Of a stretch of 64,000 bases of DNA, positions 24,006 to 34,220 are shown in pieces. The stretch is from assembly GCA_025558095.1 (NCBI GenBank), contig JAIVFI010000004.1:558001-622000 (forward strand), given 5' to 3'. The notes beneath the pieces are model-generated. The model made no database searches, was not told the origin of the DNA, and saw only the letters and a program-made list of their open reading frames with translations. The position numbers and the translations under genes are program-made. This stretch comes from Hyaloraphidium curvatum. Its lineage: Eukaryota > Monoblepharomycota > Hyaloraphidiomycetes > Hyaloraphidiales > Hyaloraphidiaceae. Every line of letters starts with the position of its first letter. Within the stretch, counting starts at the first letter, position 1.

Positions 24006-25284
24006 ATGGTCGCCGGACTCATCGCCGGGGCCGCCAAGGCCGTCCTGGGCGGAGGCGGCGGCGGAGGCCCGAGCGCCGCCCCGACGTCGGTCACCACGGC
24101 CACGCACATCCACAACTACGTGTACGACGTCGGCAAGTCGACGGCCGAGGTCCGCGTGGCCAACGAGGGCGCCGTGACCGGCCAGCAGGACGCCGCCGTC
24201 TCCAACCGCCAGGCCGCCGACGTCTCGGGCTCGCAGCACGGCTCCGTCTCGGGCTCGCAGTCGCAGGCCGCTGACTTCTCGCAGGCGGCCTCGGTCGAGG
24301 CGTCGCTCGCCAACACGGCCACCAACACGGCCCACGGCGGCCACGCCACCGCAGACGCGCAGGCCAAGGCGCAGCAGAGCCAGCACCAGGGCCAGCACCA
24401 GGTTCAGCAGCAGAGCCAGCGTCAGGCGCAGGCCCAGCACCAGGCCCCGCCGTCCGAGGGCGGCCGCGCCCCTGCTCGGGCGGACGGTGTGCTCAGCGCC
24501 GCCGACGAGGAAGCCATCGCCGGCCTGTTCCCCGCCGTGCAGGGCGTCGGCGACCGGGTGAGTGCGGCGACTCCTGGCGCCTTACCGGCCATGCTGATGC
24601 AGTGCTCCGCGCGACAGGTCACCGCCGTCGAGGGCGAGCTCCGGACCAAGGACGCCGTGGTCGGTGCTGCTGCTGCTACCGGCGTGTGCGGGCATGCTGA
24701 TGTCTTTCCCGCGGCAGATCGCCACGCTCAGCGAGACGCTTGCGGCCGTCGAGCGCCGCCTCGCCGAACTTGAGGCGCAGAAGACGGCCGACGCCGCGCT
24801 CCAGGCGGCTCTGGAAGCAGGCGCCGCCCAAGCCGACTCCAGGATCGGCGAGCTCTTCGCCACGCTCCAGCGGATGGAGGCTCTTCTCGCTCAGGTGTTT
24901 GTGACGGACGGGCCCGGTGAGCAGCGCCCCGACTCCCCTGCGACTGCGACTGATGGAAGCATCCCGCTTCGTGCAGGCCGCCGCGTCAAAGCCATCCTCT
25001 TCGACGTGGTCAAGGCCCTCCGCGTCGAGCTCAGGAACTTCGCCATTCAGCCCTCCCGGGTCAACCCCACCGAGCACCTCGAGATCTCGCAGGTCCGCAC
25101 CGCGTCGGGCAACGCCACCGAGTTCCCCATCGTCCTGTTCGGCGGGCTCCTCGGCGGCATGCCTAAGTTCAGGGTCTACCTCAAGGGCCGCGCACCTCGA
25201 GATCTCGCAGGTCCACACCGCGTCGGGCAACCCCACCGAGTTCCCCATCGCCCTGTTCGGCGGGCTCCTCGGCGGCATGCCTAA
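24006..25284 (+). pseudogene. Array family type A, broken copy A6
   Basis: Exons 24006-24557, 24618-24659 and 24718-24916 are intact, as is the start of exon 4 at 24977. Exon 4 is interrupted after LKGR: a second copy of a 101-bp segment (25074-25174 repeated as 25192-25292) is inserted out of phase and reading ends at a TAA at 25282-25284. The last third of the C-terminal domain, including the GGVTF tail, is gone. Exon 4 also has several residue differences from A2-A5 (FDVVKALRVELRNF, ISQVRTASGNATEF), so this copy is older than the central ones. It could still make a truncated protein. Confidence 0.8.
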
Positions 25285-27072
25285 GTTCAGGGCGGGATGG
25301 GCTGCGCATCCAGGGACTTAAGGACGTTCCTTGGGGGGAACCGGCGGGCGGGGCGTGTCGAAGGATGGCTGGCGCCGCATCCAGGGCTGGGTTCGTTGAG
25401 GGTCGCGAATAAGAGCTCGTCTCGCGAGGTTGAGGCGTTGTTGCGAGTTGCCCGCGGCCGGCGGGGACCGGCGTCACCCACCGGATCGACTCTCCGGCCT
25501 CTCACTGCTGCCCGGGGCGCTCGTCCGTATTTTTCCCGGCGCCCCGCACCGCGCCCATGGGGCTGCCGGGCACGCCGGGCCGAATGCCGCGTCCAGCGTC
25601 GGCGGCGGGCGGACCGGGCGCGGACTGTTTGCGCGGTGTTCCTCTCGGCCTGTGCGCCCGCAGGGACGCTGCGGTCACGCTGGAAGGCCAATTCTGCGGC
25701 CCGTTTGGCTCGGAGCGTGGACGGGCGGGGGAGACCACGGGCGCCTGCGGATGGTTCCCCTTCTCGGCCGGCGCGGATTGGAAACTGCAACTGAGGACCG
25801 GGCATCCCCCTGCCGGCGCTGCGGGGACCCGCTGCTCGAAAGCAGCCTCCCGTGGTCCTCCGTGCGCCGCGCTCCCTTGCTCGGCGGGTCTTCTGTTTCC
25901 GTGTTCTCTTGCTTCGAAGGCCGAACTCCTCGACAGGCAGAGCTAGGACGAGCTGACCCGCACTCATCCTATCGGACTCAAGGTGGACACGGACTCGCGC
26001 TGGAGCACGCCTGGGCTTTCTTGATGGTGCTGCGGGACAGCAGGAGATGATGTTCTCGTGGTTTTCGCGGCCAGCAAGGATCCCGGCCTGGCTTCGTCGA
26101 GCGCGACCTGGTCCCACCCCTCAACCAGCGCTCCTTCGGCTCGTTGCCGCCGCCCACATTGTTCTGCACTGCGGACGGAGTATTTCATGTGCCGTACTTC
26201 GAAGGAACGCTATCCTGTGCTGAGTTGGCCGGCTTGCTTGAACTGGCGAGCCGCCGTACCTTCTGGATCACATGCCCGTCCCCTTGTCGGCGCCGCAACG
26301 GGATGGGGACGTACGAGAGTGTTATTGCCCTCGGGCATCGACTCGGACTTGGTTTGCTCGCTTTCCTTGGCGTTGGACGACTCGCGCCGTTTCAAGGATT
26401 GACCTTCGCGTCCCGGCTCACCCCCGAATCGCTCCGGAGCCCCAGCGGATCCCTGTTCTGCTGCTCCGGAACGTATTCGTCGGTGTTTCGATGGCAGTTT
26501 GTTATGCCGGCGCCGGCGGCCGCGTCGGAAACGCGGGTGTGCCGCGTGAGCGACGAACCATTTTGCAGTTCCCGACGGACCGATGCACGATCTAGCCCTA
26601 GGGATGCCGGCCAGCACCGTGGACGGATGACGATGGCGGATGCGGCCTCAGCCTTGCCCTCGTGCGGGGTGTGCAGAAGCTTGATGGGCGGAACCGGTGG
26701 CGGGGTCGGGTCCCGGCCCAGGTTCGGCCCCGGCCGGCCGTGCAGCGAATCCGCCGCCGACGACGCGCCGGCCGGCCGGCCGCAGCCTTTGGCGCCTCTG
26801 TGGACGGGGATCGAGAGAGATTCGGCGTGATGCGAGGGGATGTTGGGCCGATCATGTCTCCCCGCCACACAAACACACGCGTTTTCCCGCCGGGCCCGGA
26901 CATGCGGGGGCCGAGCGGCGCAAGCCGCTCTTGCGTCTGCCACCACATTCGAACCGAACCGCCGGACGCGCCCCGTCCGCCCGCCCGACGCCGCACCGCC
27001 GAGGTGAAGTGCAACGCGGCTCCCGTCGCGCCCGCTGACCCACCCGCCGCAGCCCCGCACACGTCGCACGCC
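25285..27072 (+). repeat. Array spacer S8, upstream of gene B2
   Basis: The leader with the CAG repeat and about 170 bp are missing; the duplicated A6 fragment joins directly to GCGGGATGGG and then the core at 25320, whose marker word is altered (GACGTTCCTTGG). The remainder matches S7. Confidence 0.85.
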
Positions 27073-28466
27073 ATGCTCGTCGGAGGAAGCTTTGCTCCCG
27101 CTACCGCTCCCGTCGATGGCTCGTCCGCCCCGACGCCGGCCCAGCCGACGACGATAAACGTCAACGTCACCTTCCAGGAAGTAGGCACTGGCGTGGACAG
27201 CCGCCTGGCAAACGACGGCACGCCGACCGACCACCAGGGGGCAGCTGTGGACGACCGCACACGCTTGCAGGTCGCCGACGCCTTTCCGACCGCCTCGACC
27301 GAGGTCACGCAGGCCACCACGGCGACCAACACCGCCCTCGGCGGCCGCGCGACCGTGTCCGTCCAGGTTACGGTCCATCTGGGTCCGCCGCAGGCCCAGC
27401 TGCAGAGCGAGCTGCCGGACCAGTGCCAAGCTCCGCCGTCGGAGGCTCGCGGTGCTGCTTTAAGGGCCGACGCCGTCCTCTCGGCGGACGATTACGATGC
27501 GCTCGTCGATATGATGTACGGCTTGGGCCAGCTCAAGGACAGGGTGAGTCGTGGTGCTCGAGTGGCGGTGGCATTGGACGGGATGCTGATTTCATTTGCT
27601 GCGATAGGTCGACGACGTTGCCGCCGAGAATCTGGCCAAGCACGCGGAAGCCGCCGCCCGGGTGAGATCCTCGCTCAGAGCCGTGGGCCGCCGTATTCTG
27701 ACTTTCTCGGCCCGCAGATCGAGAATCTTGCTCGTGAGCTCGAGGCCAAGAAGCTTCGCCTTGCCGAACTCGAGTCCGAGATGCAGGACCAATTGGCCCG
27801 GTGCGGCGGCTTCCCCATCCAGCCGTCGCAGGTTGACGACAAGTTCGAGCATCTGGAGGCCAATAAGCGCGCCACATTGCGCCGTGATCTGGATCGACAG
27901 CTTGCTCTCTTCGGCCTTCATGTTGTCGGAGACATGGTCGTCGTCGACGACCGTTCAATTCCTCGTGCCAACAACCTGGCCCCTCCAGTGGCCCCGGCCG
28001 TGATTCTGCCTGACTTGTTTGAGCACCTGACGGCCTTGCTGCCCATCCTCCGCGACCAACCTGTACAGCCCTCGCATTTCGATCTGAGGGAAGCTGAAGC
28101 TAGGCGTGATGCCTCGCCCACTCGTTTTGGCGACGTCTCCCTGGATGAGGGGCTGGGCTCATTTGAGCACGCGAAAGCGAAGTGGGACCCATGTCTTGCA
28201 CTCGCGAGATTAGCAATCCTACTCACAAAGCCTTTTCTGGCTTTTCCAACAGCATCGCTACCAAGCCTACTTCTAGCGTACCGACCTGGCTCCTCAAGCG
28301 CAAGTGGCGTGTTGATGACCCCTTGGCCCCTCTCTATGACAGCTTCGCCAAAGCCCTTGCACCTGCACCGGCCGACAGCCCGGAGACTGATGCTCTTAGT
28401 GTCACTTGCATGGGCAACAGCGGGGCACCTGAAGACCACGACCCCGATTCGTTCAGCGATGCCTAA
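27073..28466 (+). CDS. Array family type B, long copy (B2), 3' end uncertain
   Basis: Exons 27073-27543, 27608-27661 and from 27718 match B1 in structure (introns 64 and 56 nt). Exon 3 continues past the point where B1 ends into a helical, charged region (for example FEHLEANKRATLRRDLDRQL) and a segment with VVGDMVVVDDRSIP. The frame used by exon 3 degrades after about 28180, while the next frame reads protein-like sequence (TWLLKRKWRVDDPLAPLYDS) to a stop at 28466. A 74-nt intron 28135-28208 (GTCTCC...GCGAG) would connect them and give 399 residues; a one-base frameshift is the alternative. Function unknown. It closes the array on the right. Confidence 0.5.
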
Positions 28467-28935
28467 GGTAGCGACTGACGCTCCACCGGGATTCTAATCT
28501 AACTATTCACCTGCCGGTCTTCGCCCATGCAGGAGTCTAAAGCTGTAAATATGCCCGCATAACGTCAATGCAGTCTTTTTTTGTCCGTCGCTTCTCCGTT
28601 TGTGCGAATTGGTTGGTTTCCTATTGTGGTCGCACTGCATAGTTACCATCGTGTCTGTCCATTTCTTATGCGGAGATCACGCGGATGTCTGGCCTCATTG
28701 GTCTTTTGCCCTACCAAGACGTGTGCCAAGATGCTGTGTGCGCCACTGTTCGACCGCGCGCCCTGGAAGTCGGGGCACGAGGAGGCCTGAAAACCGCAGC
28801 TCCACTTCGTTCCAGGGCATGGCGGGGCACATGAGGGATGGTTAACCTATCTCGCAGATTTGCAATGGCTTCAGCTTTGCGTGGGTTCTTTTGCTCTCCA
28901 CAATTTTTGCGATCTATTTCCGACCCACTCTCTCT
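28467..28935. other. Intergenic, no feature recognised
   Basis: This stretch separates the array from the minus-strand gene to the right. It is less GC-rich than its surroundings with short T runs (near 28570). No coding frame, tRNA or repeat was identified. Confidence 0.4.
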
Positions 28936-29865
28936 TCAATCATCCCCCAACGCCTTCACCATCTTCCAGGACTCGTCCATCGTCTCCTCGAACTCCATCG
29001 TCGCCTCGAACCCCGCGAGCCACCACGGCAGCACAGCCGCCCTCAGCTCCCTGAGAAGCCGCCTCACGGCACGCTGCACGTCGTCCGGTCCGCCCGCGGA
29101 AACCAGGTCGCCCAGCGGAAACCGGAGCTTCCTCGTCAAGTCTTCGACGGCAAAGAAGACCCCGTACGGGTCCGAGGCGCGGCGTTCGGCGGCGACGAGG
29201 TCCGCGAGGACTTCGCCGAGGTCGCGGAGCCCACCGTCGCCCGTACTCATCGCCGCCACCAGGACGGGCGATATCGAAATGTTCTGGATGATGACACGCA
29301 TGCCCGCGATGCGGTCGAGGAGGAAGGGATGCGTGCGGTCGAGGAGGGCGAAGCGCGGGCGCGGGGGTGTGGGAGGCGGGGTGAGGGGAGGCATCGGGGT
29401 GTTGTCGGTAGTTTGAAGCTCGCCGGCGACGTCGGCAGCGTCGGGGATGGAGGCGACCGAGGGGCGGGAGGGCGTCGGGGCCGCGGACGCTGCGACGGCG
29501 ATGCTGGCGAATGCGGGCGGCGCGCCGCCGTCGGCAATTGAGAAAATGTCCTCGATGCTTGCGATGGACTGATGGAGAAAGCGAATTCAGCGAATGCGGG
29601 GCGGGAGGTATCTGCGCAGCGACGCACCTGTCGCATGGCAGCTGTCACCTGCAGCCCGCGGAAACCGAACGTTGCTCCGGGCCACCGCATCGCGGGTGCA
29701 ACTATCTTGAAGTACACGTCCACTTGCGCCCCTTTGCGGCCGGGCTGCGAGCGGCGCGGGACGGTGAGCTCTAGTCGCGGAACCCTGGACAGTCGGGCAC
29801 ACCTTGGCGCCCATCGCGCGGGCAAAGAGCCACTCCGACGCCGCGGGCATCGACAAAACCGCCAT
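28936..29865 (-). CDS. Hypothetical protein, three exons
   Basis: Not recognised. Exons 29865-29803, 29744-29649 and 29568-28936 join in phase 0 (introns 58 and 80 nt; acceptors GCTCGCAG and CATCAG) to give 263 residues. The short N-terminal part has basic and aromatic residues (VDVYFKIVAPAMRWPG). A Pro/Ala-rich linker follows, then a C-terminal helical domain beginning RFALLDRTHPFLLDRIAGM and ending with an acidic tail (TMEFEETMDESWKMVKALGDD). No signal peptide, membrane segment or catalytic motif was seen. The model is supported only by consistent phase and by protein-like composition in all three exons. Confidence 0.6.
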
Positions 29866-30836
29866 GTCTGCTTAGGTCTTGGCGGGCGAAGCGGGGGAAG
29901 CGGAATTGACTGCCGCAGAGGGAGCGGGATTCGAGCGCGGATGGCGTGTCGGTGCAGCGCCCGCAAGGTCGCCACAATCACCGAGGCGCCGTCTGGCTGC
30001 CGTTCCCGGTTTCGCGGCTCAGATGCCGCGACGGTGCCCATGGTTCCAGAAATAGCTCGTGTTCAGTGCCCGCAGGGGCCGCAGAGGGTGGCGGAACGCG
30101 CAGTGGAGCCGCGCCCCCCGGCCCCGTCCCGCACCTCGCTTGCGGCGGCTTGCGCAGTCCTGGAATCCGACAAGCTTGCCGCGTGCGAAATGGGCCTCCT
30201 TCGACCGGGCCGAAACGGGAGGCGACCAGTGGCGTTCGCGGCAGACCGGCACGCCGACCGCGCGCCCTGCCAATGGCGCGGGCCGCTCATGCTTCTCGGG
30301 CGAATGTCACGTGCGGCATCTCCCAGGATCACAAGGTTTGGCGGAGAGACGCGTCTCCCTGGGCCCGGGACGCGCGTTCGACGTCTTCTTTCGGAACGCG
30401 GCGCTTCCCGCTTGGCAGCGCGGTCGAGCGGGGCACACCAAGCTCGATGGTGCCCCTACATTCGAAGGCACGCGAGATGGGATTACCAGCGCGAAACGGT
30501 TTGATCCGAGGGGATATTTGGAGCGCCGGCGCCGCCTTGATCAAGGGCTGGTGAAGGGGACGGTCGACGTGGTCCAACGCCTCGGATGACCGCCGCCCGG
30601 ATGCGAATCTCTGCCGGATCTGCTTCCCAGGAGCGTCCTCGGCGAGTTCTGGACTCGTTGACTCGCTGCCGGTCGGCCCGGTCGGTCCGGGCATTTCAGA
30701 TAGCCCCGGGCACAGCCACCCGGGCGTCCCGGGGTCGGGCTGGGCAGCACCCGGGCCCCTGTCGATTGCCCCGCCGGCACGTCCCTCGAAATCCCCGGAC
30801 AAAGCAGCTTCCACCCCAGTTCGGTATAAATGCCGC
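29866..30836. other. Intergenic, no gene recognised
   Basis: Long overlapping frames exist on both strands but all are Arg/Pro/Ala-rich shadows. A TATAAA word at 30826-30831 lies just before the hydrolase fragment. The missing N-terminal half of that hydrolase (including the nucleophile elbow) was looked for here and not found. Confidence 0.4.
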
Positions 30837-31365
30837 GTGCAGCCCGTGATCGGCCAGTGCCCGCTGATGGACGGCTTCGGCGCCGTCATCCAGGCCGTCA
30901 AGTACGCCGGCCTGTGGCACGTCATGAAGCTCGGCTGCCACGCCACCCTGGACATCTTCGCGGCGCTGTTCCGCATGGACCCGCACTTCATCCCCGCGGC
31001 GGGCCGGCCCGGCGAGGTCGCCGCCATGACCTCGGCCGACTCCTTCTCGGGCTACGGCGCCCCCCGAAGGCGTCGACACCCGCGTCGCCGCCAGGGTGAT
31101 CGCCCTCCTCCCCTTCCACCGCCCCGTCTCGGACGCCCGCCGCGTGGCATGCCCGGCCTTCCTCCAGATCTGCGACAAGGAGACGGTGGCACCGATCCCC
31201 GCGGCGCTCGAGGCGGCCAAGCGGATGCCTAGGGCCGAGGTGAAGCACTACGACCTCGGGCACTTCGACATCTACCAGGGGGAGGCGAGGGAGGGGTCGA
31301 TCAAGGACCAGCTGGAGTTCCTGGGCCGCCACATGCCCGTGGGAGCCAAGCCGGCCAAGATCTGA
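30837..31365 (+). pseudogene. Alpha/beta-hydrolase fragment, 5'-truncated and frameshifted
   Basis: Two adjoining frames together resemble the C-terminal half of a serine alpha/beta-hydrolase. The first has a family-like stretch (QCPLMDGF...AAMTSADSFSGYGAP); the second resumes EGVDTRVAARVIALLPFHRP and holds the expected late acid and histidine regions (CDKETVAP, HYDLGHFDIY). The break falls in a run of six C at about 31070, where removing one C restores the frame. The nucleophile GxSxG half is absent upstream. It could be a decayed gene, a transferred fragment or partly an assembly or sequencing error at the homopolymer. The GHFDIY histidine is still present. Confidence 0.6.
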
Positions 31366-31484
31366 GGCCGCGGAGTTGGGGATGCGGGAGCGGACTGTGG
31401 AGGATGGAGCGTTGCAAACTTGTAGCTGAATCCGCAAATGCACCGATTCTGTTTCAGAAGAACTTCGTACAGTCCAGCGAGCCT

Positions 31485-33825
31485 CTACTTGCCGCGGAGC
31501 TGCAGGATCTCTGGTCCGTCGGTCGCCAACGGGAGGGACACGTGGGATAGCAGCCTGTTCAGCAGGTCCCCGAGCATAGGCTCACCCTTCCACGCCCTGG
31601 CCATGTCGTCGAGAAAGTGCCGGTGAAGCTCAACCTTCGCCTTTGCCTCGGCGGCCAACTTTCGCACTGCAGGATCGGCCACCTTGGGCAGCAGATTGCG
31701 CAGGATCAGCAGCTCGATCAGGGCCGCCTGGAACACCAGGAACATGGCCGCCGGGTGCAGACTGACGAGCTTACGATCCGGCTGGGCGAGGAGGGTGGTA
31801 ACGAGACCGGCCATGGTTTCGGCACTCTCGGCGCACCGCACGAAGGACTCGCTCGCGAGCCAGACCGCGTCCCTGGCCATCTCCTCCAGCCTCCGTGGTC
31901 GGTGCAATACGATGCAGATGCCGTGGAAGAACAGGTGTATGAAGACCGTGTGGTAAGAATGGTCGCGGGCGTTCGCGCCCGGCATCCGCTGGGCCCCCAC
32001 TTTGACCCTTTGCACCGAATCGGGATCATTGGATCGGATGAGCACACGTGATCGGAAGACGGCATCTAGAGCGATGATGCGCCACCAATCCGGCAGCGCC
32101 GCCATCCAGTCCATGAGCGCGGCATCGAGCGTGCGCAACCGCGAGCGCGTAGCGTGCGGGGCATCGGGCGCGAAGGGGTTGATGCCGCCCGCGAGGCACT
32201 GCGAGTGGAAGGCGTGCACCTTGCCGTAGATGTTGACCAGGATGATGTAGTGCGTGAAGCTGCGGCAAAGGGGCATCAGTCCCGGCGAGGGCATCCTCGG
32301 ACGCAACCCACGAGTCGAGCCTCGCCCCCTTTCCGCGGATAGGGTTCAACCTGCTGACAAGATTCTCCTCCGGAGCATCCATCCAAGTGAGTGCATTCTC
32401 GGCGAACTCCTGGAGGTCGCTTTCGGGGAAAACGACGTAGGCACCCCCATCGCCGACTGCACCGTTGAGGGACTTGAGCCCAACCACCTTGGCAAGCTCG
32501 TACGCGTCCGGGATCATCTTCACGTATCCCCCGTCGTCCCCCAATGTGCCTTGCCATACTATCTCGCTGATGGGAAGCCGCAGCTGACACTCTCCGTCTT
32601 TGACCGCGGGCGGCCTGTTGCCCGCTACGGTCTGCAGACGGTCCGTGCCGTATATGGTCCAAAACACGCGGCGCCGCGTCTCGCTGGCCAGGAATCCCAT
32701 ATCCCTGGGCGGCTCCTGGTTGAGCCCGAGCTCGAAGCACACGCGCGTCGCCAGGGACGAATAGATGTACGAGAGCGAGCCCAGTCCACCTGAAGCCATG
32801 GAATAGAGCGTCAGGACATGCAGCGCCTGGGCGAGCGCCAAGCTGGGGCCTAATTCCAGCTCGCGGCCCAGCTCGTCTTTTGCTTTCTCGAAGAACTCCG
32901 CCGCGTTGGCCAGGGGGTGCGGCGAGCTCTTGGCTGCCAGGGCCATCATGGCGTACAACACCACGGGGGGCTGGCGATCGACCGAAGAGAGGAAGGTGGT
33001 TGGCTGAAAGATGCCGCATATGCTGTAGCAGTTTTCAAAGAACGTCACGAGGAGCGACTGCACGAGTTCCGGCGGGTAGGATTCCAGCACGGCGTTCCGC
33101 GAATTCAACGGAAGCGAGAACGTCACGGGGAAGCCCGGCGTTACGGTGACGGGCGGAAGGCGAGCCGCAAGATCCTCGCTGCCACCGTCCGAACGTCCGG
33201 ACCAGGAAATCGAGCCCGAAATGTGGTCGTCGAAGCTTTCGGGGGAGTCCTGGGGGAACAGGTCGGCCAGGGCGTCCTCGACGGAGAGAACCGGTTGCTG
33301 CAGCTGGGGAAGAACGACCGGCGTAAACTGAAGCGGCTGCGCTCCCGTTATCGAGCGGGACATTTGCTCGCTGAGGAGCGACCAGTTCGGGCCGGGCTGA
33401 TCGAAGGTGCCCAGGAGGTCGGGAACGAAGGCGAAGTCCGAAACGGGGGAAAACATCGGAGCGGGCGGCGTGACGGGCGGCTCGAATTGCCTGGGCGCGG
33501 CCGAGAACGGCGCCAGGGCCGCCTCGGCGGCCGGCAGGGGGCTGAACTGGCCGCCGAGCCCCCCTGCGAGCAGCGCTTTGTTGGCCTCCATGTTGGCGCG
33601 GGGCATGTCCTCCAGCATCCGCAGCCGCTTGTGGACCGCGCTCTCGGAGCCCTTTGGCACGCCGCGCTTTTTGGCGACGCGGTCGAAGCGGCAGTCGTGG
33701 GGGCTCCTGCGCGCCACGCACGAGGAGCACGGCTGGTTGCCGTCGCACTTGGTGCGCTTCGTATAGCACGCGTTGCAGGCCTTGCCCGCCGGCCGGGCGG
33801 GCCGCGGCTCCTCCGCGTCCGCCAT
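31485..33825 (-). CDS. Zn2Cys6 fungal-type transcription factor
   Basis: Nuclear DNA-binding regulator. Residues 17-45 hold the six-cysteine cluster C-x2-C-x6-C-x5-C-x2-C-x8-C (CNACYTKRTKCDGNQPCSSC...C), followed by a basic linker and short helix. The middle matches the fungal-specific transcription factor domain (LLVTFFENCYSICGIFQPTT; LYSMASGGLGSLSYIYSSLA; ETRRRVFWTIYGTDRL). The frame changes near 32280: a 43-nt intron (32302-32260, GTCCGA...GCCGCAG, phase 2) joins exon 33825-32303 to exon 32259-31485 and gives 765 residues; a single-base frameshift is the alternative. The second part continues the domain (DWMAALPDWW, IVLHRPRR). Target genes unknown. Confidence 0.88.
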
Positions 33826-34220
33826 GAAGGTGGGGATCAGGGCGAGCGCTGCGCCCCGTCAAAGCCCAGGCCCCATTTCGTCGCAACTGATTACCCGCAC
33901 ATGCAGCGCGAATCTAATACGCGGTTTCAAAGTTTGCCTTGGCTCGTGACCTTCCGCTGTACCAGGGGACGATCGATCTTTGGTCATTCATCGCTGGATG
34001 CTGGGGACGCGTGGCCGCCTTGAGACGATTCCGTCGGCATCCCCTGAAATAACAATACGTCGTACATACAGATCAAATGCAAAATGCGGTAGAAAGCGGT
34101 GAATCTATCTATTCGCAGCTGGCATCCAGATGAGCGCCGTCGGGAGCGGGTGGACGAGGCCCGCGGACAAGTCAAGCTTTGTCGCCGCCCCGAATTCACG
34201 CTTGTGTCCCGGCCAAGACC
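33826..34220. other. Divergent intergenic region
   Basis: It separates the Zn2Cys6 gene (-) from the MYND gene (+) and presumably holds both promoters. It is locally AT-richer around 34030-34115. No clear TATA box or repeat was found. Confidence 0.35.

Larger units (their letters stand above)
4843..27072 (+). repeat. Tandem gene-plus-spacer array
   Basis: Direct repeats marked by the word AAGGACGTTG(T/C)(T/C)TGG at 5026, 6586, 9280, 12518, 15763, 19008, 22253 and (variant) 25320. The intervals are 1560, 2694, 3238, 3245, 3245, 3245 and 3067 bp. Each full unit is a spacer of about 1.75-1.94 kb followed by one gene in the same orientation. Central units are almost identical at the base level. 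No terminal inverted repeats, transposase or target-site duplication were seen, so tandem duplication is favoured over a mobile element. Confidence 0.93.

Noticed and set aside
4843-27072. Transposon or rDNA-like repeat
   Set aside because: No transposase, reverse transcriptase, terminal inverted or long terminal repeats, target-site duplication or rRNA sequence was seen. Each unit carries a spliced cellular-looking gene.
4843-27072. CRISPR-type array
   Set aside because: Unit length is kilobases, repeats contain genes, and the genome is eukaryotic.
29946-30589. Overlapping plus-strand frames of 176-310 residues upstream of the hydrolase fragment
   Set aside because: Composition is Arg/Pro/Gly-rich, no hydrolase nucleophile motif is present, and the frames overlap each other.
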